A stretch of 54,765 nucleotides of DNA from an uncultured Deferribacteraceae bacterium. Lineage in GTDB: Bacteria; Chrysiogenota; Deferribacteres; Deferribacterales; Mucispirillaceae. This document shows positions 16,024 to 24,517 of this stretch, one piece after another (position 1 is the stretch's first letter; every line of letters starts with the position of its first letter). The position numbers and the translations under genes are program-made. The notes below the pieces were generated by a model that worked only from the letters and a program-made list of their open reading frames with translations, ran no database searches and was not told the DNA's origin. The stretch covers positions 1-54,765 of the forward strand of contig CAMQYS010000010.1 of NCBI GenBank assembly GCA_947039395.1, given 5' to 3'.

Positions 16024-17634
16024 ATGGAAATATTAAAAATATTTGCAACATTTGGTTTAAATGATGCATTATCAGCACCACTTGCAAAGATGACTAGTCA
16101 GTTACAAAATTCTGGTTCAGAAGTAAAAGGATTGAGTAACGAGTTTATTTCAATGAGTAAAAAAATGTTACCTATTGCGGAGACTACTAATCTATTAACA
16201 AATGCATTTAATTTATCAGCAGGTATTGTAGATAAGTTACAAGTATCTGTAGCAAAGACATCTACGATACTTAATAGTGCTAAAGCTAGCACAGAGAGTT
16301 TTAGTAATAAGATATTACAACTTGCTGGTTCTACTGATGAAGTTATAGTAAATCTAGGTACAAAATTAGTTAACTCTATAACATCAAGTATCCCTGTAAC
16401 TAAAGTATTAGGTGATGTGATGTCTACGGTGGATAAAACAATAAAGTTTGTAAAAACAGGTTTTAGTGATATGGGATCGATTGTTGATACAACAAAAACG
16501 ATACTTAATAAATTTGGTATTGATCTAACTAAGGTTGATATTATTCAGAAAGGTTTAGCATTAACACAAGGTGCTGGTATAGATGTTGTCAAAAGATTAG
16601 TTGATGCATTCTCAAGTGCAGGGACAACATCTGCATCTATGGTAGCGGTAGTTAAAAATATAGGCGCATCGGTTCTAGATCTTGTAAAAACAAATATACC
16701 AGTTGATGAAATTGCTTCAAGTGTCACTTCATTTATATCAGAGATTATGAAGGGTAGTTCAACGATAGGCAATACACTTAAATCGGTATTAACAACGGTT
16801 GCAGGTAGTACAAGTGATTTTATTGGAAATGTAATGCAAGCAGTTTCAAGTATAGATATCGGTGGTGTGCTTAAAAGCATCGGTAGTTCAGATATATTTG
16901 AAACAGGTAAACAATTGCTAACATCACTTGCAGGTGGAATATCGTCTGTTGCTGACTTACCAGGCAAAGTTCTAGAGACTGTTTTCGGAAAACTATCATC
17001 TGCTATTAAAGGTCCTAAAGAGTTTGTAGGTAAAGTTGTAGAAGGAGTAACATCTGTTATTAATGCATTACCTACTAAAATCGGTGGTGCTATTTCCACT
17101 GTTGCAAGTTTTGCAGGCAAATCGCTAAACACTGTGTTTGGTAAATTATCATCAGTTGTAAAAGCTCCTAAGGAATTTTTTACTAAAGTGATAGAAGGTA
17201 TATCATCTGTTGTTAAGACATTTCCTGCTAAAATCAGTGGTGTAGTATCATCAATTGTAACATCTCCTAAGGAGTTTCTTGGTAAAGCTGTTACAGGTGT
17301 ATCAGAAATTATTAAGTCACCTCAAGAGTTCCTTAAAGCTCCTTTTAAAGGTATTAAAAATATATTTATGCCTGATACAAATGCTGGAGTTATGTCAACT
17401 GTTGCAACAGGTATAGATGAAGGCAGTCAGAACTTAGTGAGTACTACAGATACTGCTTTAGCAAATACAGGTATAACGACAGAGATAGGTACGAAAAGGA
17501 TGTCAGCTCAGTCAAATGATAAAGATTCTCAAAATGTAACAGTAAATATTGCTAATCTAAATCTACCATCTGTTGAAAATGTAGCATCATTTATTGATGA
17601 ATTAAGATCATTAAAAATATCTTTAGGAGTGTAA
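16024..17634 (+). CDS. Tail tape measure protein
   Basis: A 536-residue Ser/Thr/Val/Ala-rich helical protein of low complexity, following the frameshifted chaperone as tape measures do. Residues about 300-430 contain two to three degenerate repeats of a unit built around ETVFGKLSSAIKGPKEFVGKVVEG and NTVFGKLSSVVKAPKEFFTKVIEG. At roughly 0.15 nm per residue, a family rule of thumb, the tail would be near 80 nm. The protein is short for Mu-like phages but complete in frame. It fixes tail length and is injected or released on contraction. Confidence 0.88.
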   Translation: MEILKIFATFGLNDALSAPLAKMTSQLQNSGSEVKGLSNEFISMSKKMLPIAETTNLLTNAFNLSAGIVDKLQVSVAKTSTILNSAKASTESFSNKILQLAGSTDEVIVNLGTKLVNSITSSIPVTKVLGDVMSTVDKTIKFVKTGFSDMGSIVDTTKTILNKFGIDLTKVDIIQKGLALTQGAGIDVVKRLVDAFSSAGTTSASMVAVVKNIGASVLDLVKTNIPVDEIASSVTSFISEIMKGSSTIGNTLKSVLTTVAGSTSDFIGNVMQAVSSIDIGGVLKSIGSSDIFETGKQLLTSLAGGISSVADLPGKVLETVFGKLSSAIKGPKEFVGKVVEGVTSVINALPTKIGGAISTVASFAGKSLNTVFGKLSSVVKAPKEFFTKVIEGISSVVKTFPAKISGVVSSIVTSPKEFLGKAVTGVSEIIKSPQEFLKAPFKGIKNIFMPDTNAGVMSTVATGIDEGSQNLVSTTDTALANTGITTEIGTKRMSAQSNDKDSQNVTVNIANLNLPSVENVASFIDELRSLKISLGV

Positions 17635-17640
17635 CAAGTT

Positions 17641-18177
17641 ATGGCTTTACTTACAATTAACGATGGAATAGTAACACTTGGCAGTACATTAATAGATGCA
17701 GTTTTAATATCGTGTAATTTATCTACGAGTGTACGTTACGATGCAGCAACAAAAGATTCAAGAAGTTCGTCGATAAAAAGACCTATAGGTTTTAATGATT
17801 CTGAAATAAATATTGAGTTTGCCCTGTTAAGTGATGATAGAAGGAGTTGTTACGATAGGTTATCATCTATTAATAAACTTTTTAAAGCTAGAGAAAATGG
17901 TGTGGCAAAGGTTTACAATATTAATAATAGACATCTATTTGCACGTGGTATAAGGTCTGTAATTTTTGACAGAATCACATCTTCTGAGTCTAATACTGAT
18001 GATACAATAAAAGTTAGTTTAACGTTTACAGAACATACTCAAGCAGATCAAAATATTGAGAATATAGGTAGCAACCCTATGACTGATACATTATCAGCAA
18101 ATAGTACGCCTACAGAAAATACTGAGATGTTTTCAGATGTTGCTCCTACCTCAAACGTACAAAGTGGAGCTGTTTAA
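17641..18177 (+). CDS. Tail/baseplate protein in the Mu gpN slot (DUF6046-like)
   Basis: A 178-residue, beta-rich protein with IKRPIGFNDSEINIEFALLSDD (about 47-68) and a disordered Ser/Thr/Asn-rich tail (about 145-178). It occupies the place of Mu gpN, but is far shorter and lacks the circularisation-protein domain. It resembles small DUF6046-type tail proteins and could be the LysM-type adaptor that joins tube and hub. Its stop codon overlaps the next gene's ATG by one base. Confidence 0.6.
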   Translation: MALLTINDGIVTLGSTLIDAVLISCNLSTSVRYDAATKDSRSSSIKRPIGFNDSEINIEFALLSDDRRSCYDRLSSINKLFKARENGVAKVYNINNRHLFARGIRSVIFDRITSSESNTDDTIKVSLTFTEHTQADQNIENIGSNPMTDTLSANSTPTENTEMFSDVAPTSNVQSGAV

Positions 18178-18950
18178 TGAGTAATACAGTTTGCAATATA
18201 AATATAGGAAGTAATAGTTTAGTACGAGGTGTGGAGTCGTTAATTATATCATCAGATATATCAACCCATGTAACAACTGCAAAAATAGAGTTAACTTTAG
18301 AGAATAGCACGGTAGCATCGGCATTAAAGAAAGATGCACCTATAACTATTGACTATGGAACAGCAGATAATAGTGCAACAATATCTATGGTTATTGAAGA
18401 GGTGAGTTATACAGTTGATAATAAATTTAAGATATTTGCATTATCAGATGGTAGAAATCTTACTCTTACAAAAATAAAAGAATCATATAACGATGAATCA
18501 AGTTCTGCAATTGTAAAACGCTTAGTTACATCTGCATCATTAACTATAGGATCAATCAAGCTTGATGATATTATTATACCTCATATTCTATTTAATGATT
18601 TAACTATAAAGCAAGCTATAGATAAAGTGTTGTCAACTGTTAGAGAGTCAACAGGTATAGATGTTATTTATTTTATTGATAGTGATGGTAAATTTATGAT
18701 GATGCCTAAAGAGATTGAGTTAGCAACGCCTAAAATAATGTTTGTAACGGGTATGAATGTATTGACTCATATATCAAATCCAGAAGTTATAGGATCATCT
18801 GTTATAGAGACATTTATTAATCCTAAACTAGAGCAAACAGACACAATTAAGATAGATGATACAAGAAAGAAAATAAATAAATTAGCTTCAGTAATCGCAG
18901 TAGAGCATAGCATTATTAAAGGGATTGCTAGAAGCAAGGTATGGTATTGA
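18177..18950 (+). CDS. Baseplate hub protein (Mu gpP / P2 gpD-like)
   Basis: A 257-residue protein with the beta-barrel plus helical insertion layout of the gpD/gp44/gp27 hub family. The segment SSAIVKRLVTSASL with a following IPHILFNDLTIKQAIDKVLSTVRES (about 110-160) corresponds to the family's binding-partner domain. The C-terminus IAVEHSIIKGIARSKVWY is typical. It forms the trimeric hub carrying the spike. It is shorter than Mu gpP (379), like other minimal tail loci. It is followed directly by the spike gene, as expected. Confidence 0.75.
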   Translation: MSNTVCNINIGSNSLVRGVESLIISSDISTHVTTAKIELTLENSTVASALKKDAPITIDYGTADNSATISMVIEEVSYTVDNKFKIFALSDGRNLTLTKIKESYNDESSSAIVKRLVTSASLTIGSIKLDDIIIPHILFNDLTIKQAIDKVLSTVRESTGIDVIYFIDSDGKFMMMPKEIELATPKIMFVTGMNVLTHISNPEVIGSSVIETFINPKLEQTDTIKIDDTRKKINKLASVIAVEHSIIKGIARSKVWY

Positions 18951-18951
18951 T

Positions 18952-19593
18952 ATGAGTAATAGAGAAGAAATTAAATGTATTTTAACCTCAATATTGAGGG
19001 AGTTATATCCGCATCCAGCAACACTTCGCAAGGCTAAGGTTATAAAAACTTACGATGCAGAGGACACATATCTCTGTGATGTTGAAATATTAAATAACGA
19101 TGAAAGTGTAGATGAAAGTTATCCAATAATATCTAAGGTACGCATACCTCAGATAGTAGCAGGCGAGGGTAGAGGTATTATTTCTCCACCAGCTGTTGAT
19201 AGTTTATGTGACATATCATTTTACAATGGAGATATTAATTATCCTGTTGTGTCAAATTTTAGAGTAACAACATCATTTGCAAAAGCAAAGATAGACGAGC
19301 TTCATATAGCTAACTCTAGTGAGACATTTATCAAGATGGATAAGGAAGGTATCTTAACTATTAAAAGTAATACGGTAGCAGTTGAGTGCAAAGAGGCAAC
19401 AGTTATAAGTTCTAAGACAGTAGATATAGACTGTGATGATGCAACGGTTAAAGCAAAGACAGTAGTTATTGATAGTTCTGATATTAAGTTAGGTTCAAAA
19501 ACTGCATCATTTGGAATTATAAACGAGAGTAGTATATGTCAATTTACAGGATTGCCACATGTAGCTCTAAATAAAACTGTTAAAGGAGTTTGA
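18952..19593 (+). CDS. Baseplate central spike (Mu gp45 / P2 gpV-like)
   Basis: A 213-residue protein. An N-terminal helix precedes an OB-fold domain (about 25-95, with VRIPQIVAGEGRGIISPP and DSLCDISFYNGDINYPVV), then a repetitive beta stretch (KSNTVAVECKEATVISSKTVDIDCDD) that would build the trimeric beta-helix of the spike. The C-terminus lacks the HxH iron-binding tip of P2 gpV, so the point may be made by another protein. ATG 18952, one base after the hub stop, is preferred over an upstream in-frame TTG. Confidence 0.82.
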   Translation: MSNREEIKCILTSILRELYPHPATLRKAKVIKTYDAEDTYLCDVEILNNDESVDESYPIISKVRIPQIVAGEGRGIISPPAVDSLCDISFYNGDINYPVVSNFRVTTSFAKAKIDELHIANSSETFIKMDKEGILTIKSNTVAVECKEATVISSKTVDIDCDDATVKAKTVVIDSSDIKLGSKTASFGIINESSICQFTGLPHVALNKTVKGV

Positions 19594-19594
19594 T

Positions 19595-19840
19595 ATGCCA
19601 GTAGATAAAGAGACAATTAAAGGTATTCTAAGACCTTTATTAGAGAGTGAGTTTAAGTCTACCTATTCAGGTGCAAAGTTGGACGAGAATGTTACTGTGC
19701 CAACTGATGAGATGAAACAAATAATAGATGTCATTGCTAATTCAGTTGCAGGAGCTATGTCACAAGTTCTTTCATCTGCAATCGTAATAGGTGCATGTCC
19801 TCCTACTGGTGGACCACTTACAGGAGGTAAAATTGTCTAA
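19595..19840 (+). CDS. Small baseplate-associated protein, unknown
   Basis: An 81-residue protein between spike and gp46-like genes, with a strong AAGGAG ribosome site. It is helical at first and ends in a Gly/Pro-rich motif, CPPTGGPLTGGKIV, that resembles the tails of small proteins found in other Mu-like baseplate loci. The hydrophobic SVAGAMSQVLSSAIVIG stretch could be a membrane-active or spike-capping element. Because the spike lacks a visible metal-binding tip, this is a candidate for a tip or membrane-interacting protein, on position alone. Confidence 0.6.
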   Translation: MPVDKETIKGILRPLLESEFKSTYSGAKLDENVTVPTDEMKQIIDVIANSVAGAMSQVLSSAIVIGACPPTGGPLTGGKIV

Positions 19841-20246
19841 TAATAATCAGAACAATGATATTTTCGGTGCAGATATTTATATGGATGATGATTTTAAACC
19901 ATCTATATTAAATAATGGCGAACTTAGATTGGTTACAGGTGTAGAAACGATACTTCAAGATATTAGATTAAGATTAATAACGTTGAAGGGTACATTATTT
20001 TACGACTCTACTTACGGATCAGAGCTACCATTATTCATGAAAGATGATGAGATAGATAATACATCAATAGCCTCTGAAGTAGCTAGGACTTTAGAAGCAG
20101 ATCCAAGGATTGAACCGTATTCTGTATCGACAGTAATAGAAAAGAATATGGATGAGATGTCAATCATAGTTAATTTTCAATTGGTAGGTAATGATACTCC
20201 ACACAATATAACATTGCCTAAAATAAATTTTTTACAAGAAGGATAA
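19833..20246 (+). CDS. Baseplate wedge protein (GPW/gp25, Mu gp46-like)
   Basis: A 137-residue wedge protein of the gp25/W family. It has the family signature of an N-terminal acidic part, then LRLVTGVETILQDIRLRLITLKGTLFYDSTYGSELP with the internal E-x-I-x-Q-x-I arrangement, and EVARTLEADPRIEP. I chose TTG at 19833: AGGAGG lies five bases ahead and the start overlaps the preceding stop (TTGTCTAA). The upstream in-frame GTG at 19791 has no ribosome site. It locks the sheath to the baseplate. Confidence 0.88.
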   Translation: MSNNNQNNDIFGADIYMDDDFKPSILNNGELRLVTGVETILQDIRLRLITLKGTLFYDSTYGSELPLFMKDDEIDNTSIASEVARTLEADPRIEPYSVSTVIEKNMDEMSIIVNFQLVGNDTPHNITLPKINFLQEG

Positions 20247-20250
20247 AGAT

Positions 20251-21624
20251 ATGAATAAATTAAATAAATCAGTTGATGATATTAGAAAAGAACTATTTGA
20301 ATTTATTGAAAGTAAGCAGAGTGATTATGTAACAAAAGGCTTTCTTCCTTCTAAGATAAATCTTAATAAAGGTATTCTTAGGGGTATGCTAGAGGTATTT
20401 ATTTTTGGTATTTGGCAACTATATAATACGATGTCAAAGATACTTATGCAGGCGATACCTATTCATTCAACAGGCGACTGGCTAAAACTTCATGCAGAGT
20501 CAGTAGGGCTTACCCCTAAAGTAAAAAGCAAGGCGATAGGGCTTGTTCAGTTTACTAGAGACGGTACAAAAGGCAATATTAATATCGCAAAAAATAAGAT
20601 CGTTGGAACACTTCCAGATGGATTAGGTGAAGTATATCGTTACGCAGTAACTAAAGATACTATATTATTAGCAGACAAAGAATCTGTTTTCGTAGAGGTT
20701 GAATCAGAGGATTTTGGAGAAAAAGTTAATGCAGAACATGAAATGATAACGCAGCTAATAACACCTATATCTGGTATTGGTTCAGTTCTAAATATTAAAA
20801 TTCCAAAAGAGAGTTCTACATCTGATAACACTTCAAATAGCTGGTTAATAAGTGAGGGTACAGATGATGAAAGTGATAACTTATTACGTGAAAGATATAT
20901 AGCACAATGGCAACGTATAACTGGTGTTACAAGTAATGCTTATATCGCCGCCGCACTTTCAGTTAATGAAGTAACAGCGGTATCAGTAGATGATCAACAT
21001 CCTAATGGACAAGGATCAATTGATATTTACATAAGAACATCTGCTAAAGCTAAAGGAACTGATAATGCTTTACAGAATGTTAAAAATGCTATTAGTAAAG
21101 AGATTATGATTAATGATATTGTAGAAGTTAAGCAAGCTAATAATCTTAATATTGATATAGTGATGGAGGTTGAAACAAAAGGTGTAGTTGTAGAAAAATT
21201 CAAAGATACTATAGAAAGCAATATAGTAGCATATATAGACTCATTAGTTATAGGTGAAGATGTTGTGCGAGATAAAGTTGCGGCAACTATTATAAATCTT
21301 GAAGGTGTTAAGAAAATTAATTGGTTACGTTTTCGTGAAGCACCGATACATTTACCTTTAAATCCAGTTAAACCTTTAGATCCAGTTAAACCTTTAGATC
21401 CAGTTAAACCGTTAGATCCAGTTAAACCGTTAGATCCAAATGTACCTGTAGAGCCAGACACACCTGTAGAGACATTTTCATCTGTAGGGTTAACTGAACC
21501 AGTAGATTTTGTTACAGAATCAATAATAGTTGCAAGAAGCGAATTAGCACAAATTTGTTGTCTCAAGATTACAGTAAAAGAGGTTGTAGAAGAGTTAGAT
21601 GAGGGTATCATATCTGCTCAATAG
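20251..21624 (+). CDS. Baseplate J-like wedge protein (Mu gp47-like)
   Basis: A 457-residue baseplate J family protein. The N-terminal helical domain is followed by IHSTGDWLKLHAESVGLTPK (about 70-90), the conserved start of the J core, then the ISEGTDDESDNLLRERY segment (about 205-220) typical of gp47. Unusually, the C-terminal region contains four perfect copies of PVKPLD (residues 372-395), encoded by an 18-bp repeat at 21364-21435, followed by PNVPVEPDTPVET. This looks like a flexible Pro-rich tether inserted before a small terminal domain. The repeat is likely to vary in copy number. Confidence 0.88.
   Translation: MNKLNKSVDDIRKELFEFIESKQSDYVTKGFLPSKINLNKGILRGMLEVFIFGIWQLYNTMSKILMQAIPIHSTGDWLKLHAESVGLTPKVKSKAIGLVQFTRDGTKGNINIAKNKIVGTLPDGLGEVYRYAVTKDTILLADKESVFVEVESEDFGEKVNAEHEMITQLITPISGIGSVLNIKIPKESSTSDNTSNSWLISEGTDDESDNLLRERYIAQWQRITGVTSNAYIAAALSVNEVTAVSVDDQHPNGQGSIDIYIRTSAKAKGTDNALQNVKNAISKEIMINDIVEVKQANNLNIDIVMEVETKGVVVEKFKDTIESNIVAYIDSLVIGEDVVRDKVAATIINLEGVKKINWLRFREAPIHLPLNPVKPLDPVKPLDPVKPLDPVKPLDPNVPVEPDTPVETFSSVGLTEPVDFVTESIIVARSELAQICCLKITVKEVVEELDEGIISAQ
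21364..21435 (+). repeat. 18-bp tandem repeat (x4) in the baseplate J gene
   Basis: Four in-frame copies of an 18-base unit encoding PVKPLD. Copies 1 and 2 have CCTTTA and copies 3 and 4 have CCGTTA, a pattern suggesting successive pairwise duplication. The unit is a multiple of three, so slippage changes tether length without breaking the frame. Confidence 0.95.
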
Positions 21625-21660
21625 CAGAGAAAATCTAAGAAATTAATTAAGGAAAAGCTA

Positions 21661-22263
21661 ATGCAATATTTTTATAAATATTTTTTTAAAGTTTTAAATT
21701 TTGTTCCACTTTATAAGAAGTCTGCTTTATCACTTATTATTGAGGCGTTAGCTGAATATTTTGATAAAGTAAGGAAAGATATTATTTATCTTCAAAATCA
21801 GTTCATAGTGAGTTTGGCAGAAAATGAATCTATTCCAGAGTATGCACGTTCTAGGGGTATATTACGCTCAAAGTATGATTATGATCCTAAGGAGAAAGAG
21901 TTTGTCGAAGAGTTCCGTCATAGAGTTGCCAACGCATATACATGGAACCTATTAGCAGGTAAACATCATGGTGTTGAAAAAATATTAAGAACGTACGGTT
22001 TCAAAGGTTTTAAGATTATATTTAATGATGAGACATTAAATCAAGGTTGGGCAGAGTTTGACGTGGTATACAACACTAACCAACTTTTTGATGATGGTGC
22101 TGGATTGGCAGAGTTGGTTAATTATTATAAACCTGCAAGAAGTAAAATAAGACAGATACGTTTTCCAATTAGCATTGACTCAACTTCTTATCAAGGATCA
22201 TTTTTGAGGGTACATCAATGTATTGTTTTAAATAATTATGAGGAAACGGAGCAAGAAGTATGA
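21661..22263 (+). CDS. Baseplate/tail protein I-like (Mu gp48-like)
   Basis: A 200-residue protein in the Mu gp48 / P2 gpI slot between baseplate J and the tail fibre. It has the helical N-terminus and the YARSRGILRSKYDYDPKEKEF and FRHRVANAYTWNLLAGKHHGVEKILRTYGF segments. The latter (shuffling of a tip domain to the fibre network) matches the tail protein I family. It connects wedge to fibres. The stop overlaps the fibre ATG by ATGA, so their translation is coupled. Confidence 0.75.
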   Translation: MQYFYKYFFKVLNFVPLYKKSALSLIIEALAEYFDKVRKDIIYLQNQFIVSLAENESIPEYARSRGILRSKYDYDPKEKEFVEEFRHRVANAYTWNLLAGKHHGVEKILRTYGFKGFKIIFNDETLNQGWAEFDVVYNTNQLFDDGAGLAELVNYYKPARSKIRQIRFPISIDSTSYQGSFLRVHQCIVLNNYEETEQEV

Positions 22264-22840
22264 ATTTAAAATTAACAATAAAAGCTAAAGAAGAGAAGGA
22301 TAAACTAACCGCTGGAGATATTTCATCTATTAAGTTTTCAAAAATGGCAGTAGGTAGTGGATTATATTCATCAGAAGAGTTATTAAACGATATAACCGAG
22401 TTAAGATCGGTTAAAATTAGAACAGATATAGCTGATGTTTATCAAGAAATGGTTAAAGTTAAAACAGACGTAGTAGATGTTCCTCAAGAAATGGTTAAAG
22501 AGGAAAGCCAACTGTTCATAACATCAACATTTTTTAATGAAGATATAGATGAGACTTTTGAAGTTAGAGAGGTAGGTATTTATGCGATATCAAATGAAGA
22601 TAGTAACGAGTATCTATACGCATATTACATTGTATCATCAACAGATATAGCTATCTCTATCATACAAGATAGATCACTTCCTCAATATATACCGATATCG
22701 GTTAACACAAAATTATCTAATATTGATGAAGTAAATATTACTGTTCTCAACGATATACTTGTTGTAAATCAAGATGAGTTTAAAAGGTATAAAGAAGATA
22801 TTCAAAAGTATATTGATGATGAAGATATAAGTATAAGAAC
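22260..22840 (+). repeat. 581-bp perfect direct repeat, copy 1 (fibre N-terminus)
   Basis: Reading base by base I find no difference between 22260-22840 and 23937-24517. The copies code for the first 193 residues of fibres 1 and 2. Perfect identity while everything after diverges completely implies recent duplication or continuing gene conversion. Recombination between the copies would delete fibre-1 tip plus chaperone and leave fibre 2. Confidence 0.95.
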
Positions 22841-23489
22841 GTATCTTGATGAAGAAGATACGAAGATTAAAAGTTCAATAGTTGAACAAGATACAAGTAT
22901 TCGAACATACATTGATGAAGAAGATCTATTGGTTAAAACATACGCAGATGAACAAGATGTATTAGTTAAAGCTTATGTAGATGCAGAAGATACAAAGATT
23001 GAAACTTTAGTAAATACAAAAGCAAACAGTAATCATACTCACTCTTTATCATCAAGTTCTCTAACTGGCGTTTTGCCAACTAGTAAAGGTGGAACAGGTA
23101 ATACAACAGGTGGTGCTAATGCGTATGTTAGTAGGACCGTAAGTAATCCAACATATTTAGTAGGCACAAACTCTAGTAGCAATAACCCTACTCTACATAG
23201 GATTACTGAAGTTAGTTATGTTAAACATATTAATATGCAATCATATACTCGTTATGGTAATGGCACTCCATATCAAGTTCCACGCAATGGTTGGATAAAG
23301 GCAAATGTTGATTCTAATCGTGCTTCTTGCATTAGAGTAGGTTATTCTCATGGGTTCTTAATGTCAGATGATGCTATAATTACTTTTTGTTGGACACCAG
23401 CAGGAGTCCTATATTTCCCTATTAGAGCGTGGCAATATTTTATGACAGAATATTGTAACGCAGGCGTTAAAGTATATTGGGAGGTATAA
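22260..23489 (+). CDS. Tail fibre 1 (DUF3751-type collar/fibre protein)
   Basis: A 409-residue fibre. Residues 1-170 are the conserved baseplate-anchoring domain (DUF3751-like: KAKEEKDKLTAGDI, SQLFITSTFF, EVREVGIYAISNEDSNEYLYAYY). Residues about 180-255 are a run of degenerate 12-15 residue repeats with DEEDTK / DEQDVLVKAY, likely a trimeric coiled stem. Then comes the fibre motif LPTSKGGTGNTTGG (about 272-285), and a unique tip of about 120 residues ending VYWEV. The first 581 bases are identical to those of fibre 2. The tip is not glycine-rich. The following gene encodes its probable chaperone. Confidence 0.85.
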   Translation: MNLKLTIKAKEEKDKLTAGDISSIKFSKMAVGSGLYSSEELLNDITELRSVKIRTDIADVYQEMVKVKTDVVDVPQEMVKEESQLFITSTFFNEDIDETFEVREVGIYAISNEDSNEYLYAYYIVSSTDIAISIIQDRSLPQYIPISVNTKLSNIDEVNITVLNDILVVNQDEFKRYKEDIQKYIDDEDISIRTYLDEEDTKIKSSIVEQDTSIRTYIDEEDLLVKTYADEQDVLVKAYVDAEDTKIETLVNTKANSNHTHSLSSSSLTGVLPTSKGGTGNTTGGANAYVSRTVSNPTYLVGTNSSSNNPTLHRITEVSYVKHINMQSYTRYGNGTPYQVPRNGWIKANVDSNRASCIRVGYSHGFLMSDDAIITFCWTPAGVLYFPIRAWQYFMTEYCNAGVKVYWEV

Positions 23490-23492
23490 TAA

Positions 23493-23882
23493 ATGTTTTT
23501 ATCAGAAAAAATTGAAACATATTTAGGAAGAGTAGTAGATTTTATTAACGAAGTTGAGTTAGAGAGTAAAAATAATTTCGATGATAACGGTGAGTTTACT
23601 CATTTCACAGAGTATATTGCAGAGTGGAATGTTACGGACAAACCAAAACCAACAGATGAACAACTTGAAGCAATAACAGAGTATATTAATCCATATGCTG
23701 AAAGTGAGATTAGAAGCAAAAGAGATCAGTTAATAGCAGAAACAGACTGGACACAGCTAGATGATACTATTGTACCAAAAGCTAATAAAGCTAAGTATAA
23801 AACGTATAGACAAGCATTAAGAGATATAACAAAGCAAGAAGGTTTTCCTTATAATGTAGTTTTTCCTGAAAAACCTGTTTAA
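23493..23882 (+). CDS. Tail fibre assembly chaperone (Phage_tail_APC-like)
   Basis: A 129-residue acidic protein. The C-terminal part RDQLIAETDWTQLDD followed by NKAKYKTYRQALRDI and FPYNVVFPEKP is the signature of the phage tail assembly chaperone family (PF16778 type) found next to fibre genes. It starts three bases after fibre 1 with GGGAGG ahead and is thus its dedicated partner. It should help fold or trimerise the fibre tip and not be part of the particle. Confidence 0.8.
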   Translation: MFLSEKIETYLGRVVDFINEVELESKNNFDDNGEFTHFTEYIAEWNVTDKPKPTDEQLEAITEYINPYAESEIRSKRDQLIAETDWTQLDDTIVPKANKAKYKTYRQALRDITKQEGFPYNVVFPEKPV

Positions 23883-23936
23883 AAGTATTGAATCTAAAAA
23901 TATTAAGTAGTATATCTACCTCAAGGAATAAGAAAT

Positions 23937-24517
23937 ATGAATTTAAAATTAACAATAAAAGCTAAAGAAGAGAAGGATAAACTAACCGCTGGAGATATTT
24001 CATCTATTAAGTTTTCAAAAATGGCAGTAGGTAGTGGATTATATTCATCAGAAGAGTTATTAAACGATATAACCGAGTTAAGATCGGTTAAAATTAGAAC
24101 AGATATAGCTGATGTTTATCAAGAAATGGTTAAAGTTAAAACAGACGTAGTAGATGTTCCTCAAGAAATGGTTAAAGAGGAAAGCCAACTGTTCATAACA
24201 TCAACATTTTTTAATGAAGATATAGATGAGACTTTTGAAGTTAGAGAGGTAGGTATTTATGCGATATCAAATGAAGATAGTAACGAGTATCTATACGCAT
24301 ATTACATTGTATCATCAACAGATATAGCTATCTCTATCATACAAGATAGATCACTTCCTCAATATATACCGATATCGGTTAACACAAAATTATCTAATAT
24401 TGATGAAGTAAATATTACTGTTCTCAACGATATACTTGTTGTAAATCAAGATGAGTTTAAAAGGTATAAAGAAGATATTCAAAAGTATATTGATGATGAA
24501 GATATAAGTATAAGAAC
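23937..24517 (+). repeat. 581-bp perfect direct repeat, copy 2 (fibre N-terminus)
   Basis: Second copy of the fibre anchoring-domain sequence, identical to 22260-22840 at an offset of 1677 bases. The junction at its 3' end lies in the stem-coding region. After it the two fibres share only short patches of stem sequence. Confidence 0.95.
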
